5,887 nt of DNA from Candidatus Zixiibacteriota bacterium (GTDB lineage: Bacteria > Zixibacteria > MSB-5A5 > SM1-73), in the NCBI GenBank assembly GCA_029933635.1, contig JAOZNS010000168.1:1-5887 (forward strand), read 5' to 3'. The position numbers were made by a program, and so were the translations under genes. Of this stretch, positions 1-4,651 are shown piece after piece. Below the pieces are notes generated by a model. That model saw only the letters and a list, made by a program, of their open reading frames with translations, was not told the origin of the DNA and did no database searches. The first letter of the stretch is position 1. Each line of letters opens with the position of its first letter.

Positions 1-2
1 TT

Positions 3-1448
3 TTGTTTCCGCTGGCCATCTTCCTGATCCTTCTACCCCTACACTTCTTCTCCTTGTATCTTTTCCCCTCCATTTTGTTTCTTCTGTCATTCGGTAGAGC
101 CGGAGAAAGACCCGGGAACATTTTAAAAAATCGAAAGCTTCGGATCGCCTGTTTGTCCCTTGTGATTTTGCTGGCGGGAATATTCTTATATATTCGAGAA
201 AACAGCTGGTTTGTCTTTCGCTACCTTGTCCCTCTTTTTAAGGGAGGATATACCGGACCCGATTATACCATGTTTTCCTTTGCCCATATCTTGGATTTCT
301 TAAACGAGCAACTTTTAGTGTCCCCGGCAGGCTTCATTTTGTTTTTGAGCTTTTTAATTCATAAACCAGAAATCAAAGTCACGAAAGATTCAGCATTTCG
401 GTTTCTTTTGATCGTATCTGCGGCTCAGCTTTTTTTCATCTTTCTGATCAATCCTGGGCTGGGAGCAGCCAGGGACTGGGATCTTTTTGCCGGTGCTGGA
501 TTGGGATATACGGTCTTGGCTTTATATCTTTTTTCCCGGGCTCCTTCAAATCCTAAGCTGAGCTATCTAAAACTCAACTTGGTCCTTTTGGCTTTTATTT
601 TCACGCTACCCTGGATATTGGTTAATGCCTCTCCAGATAAAGCTGTAGCCCGCTTTAGAAACCTTTTGGACCTTGATCCCAAAAAGAGCCGGAACGGACA
701 TTTCATCTTGGCTGGCTACTTTGATGGCCTGGGCCAGCCAGAGGAGGTGGATCGAGAGAATAGGATGATAAAACAGAAATTTCCCGAGGTGGAGTTGACC
801 AATCAAGGATTTTCCCTCATGCTGAAAGGGGATTTGGAACAAGCTTACCAGCGATTCGTTCGCTCCATACAGATATCCCCAAACTTTGCCGAGGCGCACG
901 TGGGACTGGGACGATACTATTTTATAACTGGACAATTGGAGAAAGCCCAAAAAGAGCTGAAAATCTCTTTGCGGCTCAAGCCAAATTATAACTTAGCTTA
1001 TGCATATTTGGGCGACGTGTTCATGCAAAAGAGGGACTTTCAAAATGCAGAAAAGTTTTACCTCAGGTCGATAAGATTGGGGAACTCAGATCCGCATGTA
1101 TTCAATAATTTAGGAATCTTATACGCCCAGTCAGGGAAACTGGACAAGGCATCTTCATTTTACCGTAAAGCCATTGCCCAAAAAAGGGATTTGATCGAAT
1201 CACATTATGGATTGGCATTTGTCCACTATAAACAGGGCAAGTTGGAACAATCCTTAAAGGAAATCGATCTGCTTTTGCAGATCGATCCAGATTTTGCTTT
1301 GGGATATTATCAACTTGGTCTGACCTATGAGGCTCTGGGACGAAAAAAGCAGGCCGCCTCAGCTTATCGAAAATACTTAAGCATGAAGCCCCACGACCCC
1401 AAAGCTGATTACATCAGGCAAATAATTGACCAGTTGGAATCGGAGTAG
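3..1448 (+). CDS. Multi-pass membrane protein with C-terminal TPR repeats (5'-partial)
   Basis: The reading frame is open from the left edge, so the true N-terminus is probably upstream; the TTG at base 3 is only the first possible start here. The visible 481 residues begin with about six hydrophobic segments (roughly 3-31, 47-64, 107-120, 133-150, 161-177 and 188-206), so this half lies in the membrane. Between the fourth and fifth is a polar motif, NPGLGAARDWDLF (150-162), which resembles a conserved loop I recall from large membrane glycosyltransferase-like proteins of candidate phyla. From about residue 267 to 464 there are six consecutive 34-residue TPR units, with typical signatures such as GRYYFITGQLEKA, GILYAQSGKLDKA and GLTYEALGRKKQA. 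TPRs bind proteins, so this end probably docks partners. A GT-C/O-GlcNAc-type glycosyltransferase is possible, but catalytic residues would lie in the missing N-terminal part. Architecture is certain; function is not. Confidence 0.85.
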   Translation: MFPLAIFLILLPLHFFSLYLFPSILFLLSFGRAGERPGNILKNRKLRIACLSLVILLAGIFLYIRENSWFVFRYLVPLFKGGYTGPDYTMFSFAHILDFLNEQLLVSPAGFILFLSFLIHKPEIKVTKDSAFRFLLIVSAAQLFFIFLINPGLGAARDWDLFAGAGLGYTVLALYLFSRAPSNPKLSYLKLNLVLLAFIFTLPWILVNASPDKAVARFRNLLDLDPKKSRNGHFILAGYFDGLGQPEEVDRENRMIKQKFPEVELTNQGFSLMLKGDLEQAYQRFVRSIQISPNFAEAHVGLGRYYFITGQLEKAQKELKISLRLKPNYNLAYAYLGDVFMQKRDFQNAEKFYLRSIRLGNSDPHVFNNLGILYAQSGKLDKASSFYRKAIAQKRDLIESHYGLAFVHYKQGKLEQSLKEIDLLLQIDPDFALGYYQLGLTYEALGRKKQAASAYRKYLSMKPHDPKADYIRQIIDQLESE

Positions 1449-1489
1449 AATTATCTTAATCTTTTTTGTCGACAACGAGCTCTTAGCCT

Positions 1490-1519
1490 TTGAATGTCAG
1501 CATTTTCTCGGATTAAAAT
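1490..1519 (+). promoter_or_regulatory. Weak sigma70-like promoter candidate for the MBL nuclease gene
   Basis: In the 114-base gap before the nuclease gene, TTGAAT (1490-1495) is followed after 18 bases by TAAAAT (1514-1519), four and five matches to the -35 and -10 consensus. A short inverted repeat, AGCAC (1523-1527) with GTGCT (1537-1541), falls in the presumed leader. No terminator hairpin is visible after the upstream gene, so readthrough could also supply transcription. Confidence 0.3.
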
Positions 1520-1550
1520 TTTAGCACGCTTGCTTTGTGCTCATAGGTGA

Positions 1551-1557
1551 AAGGAAG
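1551..1557 (+). promoter_or_regulatory. Ribosome-binding site deciding the TTG start of the MBL nuclease
   Basis: AAGGAAG ends five bases before the TTG at 1563, and AGGTGA lies just upstream at 1545-1550. The encoded protein from this TTG begins MKIRFLGATKSVTGS, which is exactly where members of this family normally begin, so the TTG start is well supported. Confidence 0.7.
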
Positions 1558-1562
1558 CAATT

Positions 1563-2945
1563 TTGAAGATAAGGTTTCTGGGCGCCACAAAATCCGTAAC
1601 TGGATCCAGGCATATAATCGAGTCGAACCAAACAAGAATTCTTTTAGACTGCGGGCTTTTTCAGGGAAGAAGGGAGGAATCCAATCGTCGCAATCGTAAC
1701 CTTCCCTTTGATCCTCAGAGTATCGAAAGGGTGGTCTTATCTCATGCCCACATCGATCACTCCGGCAACCTGCCCAGCTTGGTGAAGCGGGGATACCAAA
1801 ACAGCATTTATTCCACCTTTGCCACGCGCGACCTCTGTGTGGCTATGCTTAAGGATAGCGCCTACATTCAGGAGAAGGACGCCGAATATCTGAACAAAAA
1901 GAAAGGTCCTCCTTTGGTTGAACCTTTATATGATGTCGAAGATGTGGAGAAAACGCTCTCGTTGTTCCGAGGGATCGGCTATCGAAAGGGATTTTATGTA
2001 TCCGCAGACATCAAGCTCACCTTCTACGATGCGGGTCACATCTTAGGTTCTGCGCTGTCAATTTTCGACATCAAGGAGGGCAACAGACATCTAAGATTGG
2101 CTTACATCGTCGATTTAGGCAGAAAGAATTTGCCCATACTGCGGGATCCGGAGAAGATCAAGGACATTCATTTTATGATCATCGAAAGCACCTACGGCAA
2201 TCGAATCCACCAGGACATCTCGGGAGTGGAGAAGAGATTGGCATCGTTGGTGAATGAGACGTTTCAGGCTGGTGGCAAAATTATAATTCCAGCCTTCTCC
2301 CTGGGACGCACCCAGGAGGTGGTTTATTGGTTACATCGACTTCAAAGTCAAAAAAGGATTCCTGAGATGAAGATCTTCGTGGATAGCCCGCTGGCTGTGG
2401 ATGTAACTGAGATATTCAGGCTACATCCAGAGTGTTTCGACCCACAGACCAACCGGATGATAACCTTAGATGAGAATCCCTTTGGCTGGAGAAACGTAAC
2501 CTATATAAGGGATGTTAAAGAATCCAAAAGATTGAATAAGTTGGATGAGCCTTGTGTTATTATCTCCGCTTCCGGGATGTGCGAATCCGGTAGAATTCTG
2601 CACCACCTGAAAAACAACATCGAGGATCCAAAAAATACAATTCTGGTGGTGGGCTTTATGGCCCAGGATACCTTGGGAAGAAGAATTGTTCAGAGACAAG
2701 AAAAAGTCAGAATATTTGGAGAATACCACCGTCTAAATGCAAGGGTGGAGGTGTTTGACGAATTCTCCGCACATGCAGACCGACAAGAGCTTTTGGAATA
2801 TGTTAACTATACTAAGGGGTCCCTTGAGTGGGTTTTCGTAGTCCACGGAGAGGAAGAGCAATCAAAAGCTTTGGCTCAAGGGATTAAAGAACTGGGAATC
2901 GAGAACGTGCTGGTTCCGGATTTGGGAGAAGAGATAACGGTTTGA
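1563..2945 (+). CDS. MBL-fold/beta-CASP ribonuclease (CPSF73/TTHA0252-like)
   Basis: A complete 460-residue metallo-beta-lactamase-fold protein with a beta-CASP insert, the family of zinc-dependent RNA endo/exonucleases that includes CPSF73 and Thermus TTHA0252. Metal-binding motifs are all visible: HAHIDH at 61-66, His159 in AGHILGS, Asp184 in DLGR, and a C-terminal His428 in VVHGE. The beta-CASP motifs are also present: A (ESTYG, Glu208), B (SGMCESGRILHH, His347) and C (FSAHAD, His404). The RNA-specificity region follows at about 360-460. Length matches stand-alone bacterial members (about 430-470 residues); there is no KH domain, no signal peptide and no membrane segment, so it is cytoplasmic. 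The expected role is RNA processing or decay. It is not RNase J, which is longer and has a different C-terminal domain. The residues before Asp184 read YIV where SG is usual, a small deviation. The precise substrate cannot be told from sequence. Confidence 0.93.
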   Translation: MKIRFLGATKSVTGSRHIIESNQTRILLDCGLFQGRREESNRRNRNLPFDPQSIERVVLSHAHIDHSGNLPSLVKRGYQNSIYSTFATRDLCVAMLKDSAYIQEKDAEYLNKKKGPPLVEPLYDVEDVEKTLSLFRGIGYRKGFYVSADIKLTFYDAGHILGSALSIFDIKEGNRHLRLAYIVDLGRKNLPILRDPEKIKDIHFMIIESTYGNRIHQDISGVEKRLASLVNETFQAGGKIIIPAFSLGRTQEVVYWLHRLQSQKRIPEMKIFVDSPLAVDVTEIFRLHPECFDPQTNRMITLDENPFGWRNVTYIRDVKESKRLNKLDEPCVIISASGMCESGRILHHLKNNIEDPKNTILVVGFMAQDTLGRRIVQRQEKVRIFGEYHRLNARVEVFDEFSAHADRQELLEYVNYTKGSLEWVFVVHGEEEQSKALAQGIKELGIENVLVPDLGEEITV

Positions 2946-3006
2946 GTAGTTTTGCCATTATATAAAAAAAGAAGGACCTTTCCCATTTCGGTTGAAGGAG
3001 TTTTTT

Positions 3007-3020
3007 GGCGGAGATCCGCC
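3007..3020. repeat. Short perfect palindromic hairpin
   Basis: GGCGGAGATCCGCC folds as five to six G-C-rich pairs with an AGAT or GA loop. It is preceded by a T6 run (3001-3006) and followed nine bases later by an A6 run, which could extend the pairing imperfectly. Because the T run precedes rather than follows the stem on the + strand, and As follow it on the minus strand, it does not look like an intrinsic terminator in either direction. It may be part of an interspersed intergenic element. Confidence 0.5.
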
Positions 3021-3147
3021 TGAGAGGAGAAAAAAGCACCATCAAAATCATTAAGCAAAACAATCGGCATTCGGCCAAACTCACGGAGGAAAAAACAAAA
3101 TAAATCAGCAGCCCTTTTGGAGAAGAACCAGAAATAAAAAGATTCTC

Positions 3148-3209
3148 ATCGGCAGGAAAAGGATAACTTGACTCAACTGAGCCATAGTCAACGAAAGTTA
3201 AGCGCCGAT
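3148..3209 (+). other. Nested inverted-repeat structure, possible structured RNA
   Basis: ATCGGC (3148-3153) can pair with GCCGAT (3204-3209); inside it TAACTT (3164-3169) pairs with AAGTTA (3195-3200), and GACT (3170-3173) with AGTC (3186-3189), leaving a 12-base apical loop, a five-base bulge and an asymmetric internal loop. All 16 pairs are Watson-Crick and correctly nested. It matches no riboswitch or small-RNA consensus that I recognise, and strand is unknown; + is given only because all neighbours lie on it. It could be chance. Confidence 0.3.
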
Positions 3210-3314
3210 TAAAATCAAATTGTTGCAAACCGGATTCGGTTGTTAAGCTTCTTTCTTGCTTGGAAACGATAGGTCTTTTGAACGGATATTATTTCGAAAA
3301 GTCCCGGGTTAATC

Positions 3315-3343
3315 TTGACAAAGCTTTACATTTTTATTATAGA
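3315..3343 (+). promoter_or_regulatory. Sigma70-type promoter of tRNA-Met
   Basis: A perfect -35 hexamer TTGACA (3315-3320) is followed after 17 bases by TATAGA (3338-3343), a four-of-six -10 in an AT-rich stretch. Initiation would fall near 3350, giving a 5' leader of only a few bases. The spacer start AAGCTTT and the box AAAATGAGAT (3346-3355), which abuts the mature tRNA, recur at the tRNA-Gly gene, which strengthens the call. Confidence 0.75.
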
Positions 3344-3355
3344 TTAAAATGAGAT

Positions 3356-3429
3356 GGCGGCGTAGCTCAGCTGGTTAGAGCAGAGGAATCATAATCCTCG
3401 TGTCCGGGGTTCGAGTCCCTGCGCCGCTA
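3356..3429 (+). tRNA. tRNA-Met (anticodon CAT), probably elongator
   Basis: A 74-base cloverleaf. The acceptor arm GGCGGCG (3356-3362) pairs with CGCCGCT (3422-3428), with a G-U first pair. The D arm is GCTC-AGCTGGTTA-GAGC. The anticodon stem GAGGA/TCCTC encloses loop ATCATAA with anticodon CAT. The variable region is GTGTC, and the T arm is CGGGG-TTCGAGT-CCCTG. The discriminator is A (3429) and CCA is not encoded, so a CCA-adding enzyme is required. The anticodon stem lacks the three G-C pairs of initiator tRNA-fMet, and the 1-72 position pairs as G-U rather than being an initiator-type mismatch. CAT is also used by tRNA-Ile2 (lysidine-modified), but the G4-C69 and G5-C68 pairs do not match the C4-G69/C5-G68 determinants known from E. 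coli tRNA-Ile2. Elongator Met is therefore favoured. Confidence 0.93.
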
Positions 3430-3436
3430 TTTTTTT
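3430..3436 (+). terminator. T tract directly at the 3' end of tRNA-Met
   Basis: Seven Ts begin immediately after the discriminator base, followed by ATT. With no separate hairpin, the tRNA acceptor and T stems may serve as the terminator stem. The tRNA-Gly gene has the same arrangement. Termination here is inferred, not demonstrated. Confidence 0.45.
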
Positions 3437-3688
3437 ATTAGGGTCTACGCTTGGTCTTTGCCAAACTCTCAACCAAGAGAGAGCATTCTTAAGTAATTTG
3501 GAGAATTCTTTACAGGCTATTGATAGGATGGAGATATAAAAAAACCTCCCGGTCTGCAGGGTTCAGATGGCGAGAAATAAATCCTGCGGTATCCCCAAGA
3601 TGGGAATGGTTTTCAAAAGTCTACACCAGATCATTCCGGTAGGGGCAAATCTTTAGATTCGCCAGTCTGTTCTTTTCAAAGAAAATCT
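3437..3688. other. Non-coding spacer before the muramidase gene
   Basis: About 250 bases with no convincing gene on either strand. TTTACA (3509-3514) and TATAAA (3535-3540) are promoter-like but 20 bases apart, which is long. CTGCAGG (3554-3560) can pair with CCTGCGG (3582-3588 region) across a 22-base loop. The right end carries the hairpin at 3644-3663. No good Shine-Dalgarno sequence precedes the ATG at 3689; only an A-rich AAAGAAAAT stretch is present. Confidence 0.5.
3644..3663. repeat. Near-perfect hairpin 25 bases upstream of the muramidase start
   Basis: GGCAAATCT (3644-3652) and AGATTCGCC (3655-3663) are inverted copies with one mismatch around a TT centre. The preceding GTAGGG gives it the look of the GTAGGGGC-type palindromic elements I recall between genes in several uncultured bacterial genomes. 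That resemblance is from memory and unverified. It could equally act as a leader hairpin for the muramidase mRNA. Confidence 0.5.
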
Positions 3689-4453
3689 ATGCCTGTTAAG
3701 CACGATCAGAACTTTCTGATAGGACAAAAGTATCTTCAAGAGGTTGACCTCCCACCAGTTCAAAAGATAAAACTAACCGCTAAATCCAGCTATCGCCAGA
3801 GGGTGATAAGGAAAGTGTGGAACAGCTATGGCGGACTTTTGGAAAAATTAAGCCTGAGACTTAAAATCGACCCTGCTGTGGCAGTGGCGGTGTTTTGTGT
3901 CGAGACCAAAGGCAAGGGATTTGCCAGCGATGGAAGGATGATCATCCGATTCGAAAGCCACATATTCTATAGATACTGGGGAAGGTTTCATCCCGTCTCT
4001 TTCTCTGACCATTTCAGATTTGACCAACGCAAGCCGTGGCGCGGACATAAGTTCCGAAAAAGCAAGGAAAGCAAATGGGAAGCCTTCCATCAAAAAGGTC
4101 AACCAGGTGAATGGGAAGCTTTTAAATTTGCCCGAACCAAACATCAAGGTTTTGCCATGTATTCTATCAGCATGGGGATGCCCCAGATAATGGGATTCAA
4201 CTACCAAAAGATCGGATACAGATCCGCAAAAAAGATGTTTGACTCCTTTTCCAGAAGCCAGAGGAGCCAAATAATTGGACTGTTTGATTTCATACAAAAA
4301 GCGACCTCGGGGATGGACCAAGCTCTGCATAAGAGAGATTTCTATCTCTTCGCTAAACTGTATAATGGCACAGGCAAGGCAAAAGTTTACGCCGATCGCA
4401 TAAAAAGCTACCATGATTTGTTCCAAAAGCTTATTCAAACAAAAAATTATTGA
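3689..4453 (+). CDS. Stand-alone N-acetylmuramidase (DUF3380-type peptidoglycan hydrolase)
   Basis: A 254-residue protein matching the N-acetylmuramidase family (PF11860/DUF3380), lysozyme-like enzymes that cut the MurNAc-GlcNAc bond and are common as phage endolysins. Visible family marks, in order: KVWNSYGGLLE (42-52); IDPAVAVAVFCVETKGKGF with Glu72 as the expected catalytic acid (60-78); DGRMIIRFESHIFYRYW (81-97); FKFARTKH (145-152); SISMGMPQIMGFNY (159-172); and FAKLYNGTG (221-229). The domain fills nearly the whole chain. There is no separate cell-wall-binding domain such as LysM or PG_binding, and the N-terminus (MPVKHDQNF) is charged, with neither signal peptide nor membrane anchor. 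The enzyme would therefore stay in the cytoplasm unless released by lysis, a holin or an injection system; none is encoded nearby. The start is the only ATG fitting the domain, although its Shine-Dalgarno is poor. Family assignment is firm; biological role (lysin remnant, wall turnover or injection-system cargo) is open. Confidence 0.87.
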   Translation: MPVKHDQNFLIGQKYLQEVDLPPVQKIKLTAKSSYRQRVIRKVWNSYGGLLEKLSLRLKIDPAVAVAVFCVETKGKGFASDGRMIIRFESHIFYRYWGRFHPVSFSDHFRFDQRKPWRGHKFRKSKESKWEAFHQKGQPGEWEAFKFARTKHQGFAMYSISMGMPQIMGFNYQKIGYRSAKKMFDSFSRSQRSQIIGLFDFIQKATSGMDQALHKRDFYLFAKLYNGTGKAKVYADRIKSYHDLFQKLIQTKNY

Positions 4454-4477
4454 CAAGCTTTGAGAGTAACGTATATT
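4450..4477 (+). promoter_or_regulatory. Sigma70-type promoter of tRNA-Gly, overlapping the muramidase stop
   Basis: A perfect TTGACA (4450-4455) is followed after 16 bases by TATATT (4472-4477), five of six matches to the -10 consensus. The TGA stop of the muramidase gene (4451-4453) lies inside the -35 box. AGCTTT after the -35 and AAAATGAGAT (4482-4491) before the tRNA repeat the pattern seen at tRNA-Met. Confidence 0.8.
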
Positions 4478-4493
4478 AATAAAAATGAGATAA

Positions 4494-4567
4494 GCGGGAA
4501 TAGCTCAGCTGGCTAGAGCGTCACCTTGCCAAGGTGAATGTCGCGGGTTCGAATCCCGTTTCCCGCT
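4494..4567 (+). tRNA. tRNA-Gly (anticodon GCC)
   Basis: A 74-base cloverleaf. The acceptor arm GCGGGAA (4494-4500) pairs perfectly with TTCCCGC (4560-4566). The D arm is GCTC-AGCTGGCTA-GAGC. The anticodon stem TCACC/GGTGA encloses TTGCCAA with anticodon GCC, reading GGC and GGT codons. The variable region is ATGTC, and the T arm is GCGGG-TTCGAAT-CCCGT. The discriminator is T (4567), the expected U73 of bacterial glycine tRNAs. CCA is not encoded. It has its own promoter and is followed by a T tract, so it is probably a single-gene transcription unit. Confidence 0.97.
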
Positions 4568-4573
4568 TTTTTT
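4568..4573 (+). terminator. T tract directly at the 3' end of tRNA-Gly
   Basis: Six Ts follow the discriminator T without a gap, then ATT. There is no independent hairpin, so the tRNA's own stems would have to act as the terminator stem. The same layout is present at tRNA-Met. Confidence 0.45.
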
Positions 4574-4645
4574 ATTGAGTAACTTGGAAGTCCATACGAA
4601 AATCCTGCCTTGATCATTGCCTTAAATCTTACGCCTACATTCATC

Positions 4646-4651
4646 TATAAT
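4646..4651 (+). promoter_or_regulatory. -10-like TATAAT overlapping the apparent nadE-like start codon
   Basis: A perfect TATAAT overlaps the first two bases of the ATG at 4650. If it is a real -10 box, transcription would begin near 4658, after that ATG, and translation would need to start downstream, for example at the in-frame TTG at 4674. No good -35 lies at the ideal distance (CTTAAA at 4621-4626 is 19 bases away), so this may be coincidence. Confidence 0.25.

Larger units (their letters stand above)
2946..3314. other. Non-coding gap between nuclease and tRNA-Met
   Basis: About 370 bases without a convincing gene. Open frames on the minus strand here run into the 3' end of the nuclease gene and have low-complexity, unrecognisable products, so I treat them as chance. 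The stretch is A-rich and holds three inverted repeats: 3007-3020, the nested structure at 3148-3209, and AACCG-GATT-CGGTT at 3228-3241. None is followed by a T tract, so no intrinsic terminator for the nuclease gene is evident. A 32-codon TTG-start frame at 3005-3103 follows an AAGGAG sequence and is discussed as a finding. Confidence 0.6.

Noticed and set aside
606..950. 114-codon minus-strand frame inside the TPR protein gene
   Set aside because: It lies wholly inside a clear coding gene on the other strand, and its product has no recognisable features.
2466..2729. 87-codon minus-strand frame inside the nuclease gene
   Set aside because: It is antisense to conserved beta-CASP motifs; a shadow frame.
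3007..3040. Intrinsic terminator for the nuclease gene
   Set aside because: The T run precedes the hairpin and an A-rich stretch follows, the wrong order for a + strand terminator.
2876..3228. Two overlapping minus-strand frames (64 and 114 codons) spanning the nuclease 3' end and the gap
   Set aside because: They overlap each other and the conserved nuclease C-terminus, have no ribosome-binding site that I can see, and cross inverted repeats.
3537..3570. Possible minus-strand terminator (GGGAGG followed by T7, read on the minus strand)
   Set aside because: The stem has only three reliable pairs and no minus-strand gene ends there.
3848..4456. 202-codon minus-strand frame opposite the muramidase
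   Set aside because: The + strand product matches a known family along its whole length; the minus product matches nothing.
3409..4567. Possible att-like direct repeat between the 3' halves of the two tRNA genes
   Set aside because: The shared TTCGA-TCCC sequence is the universal T arm of tRNAs, and no integrase gene lies between them.
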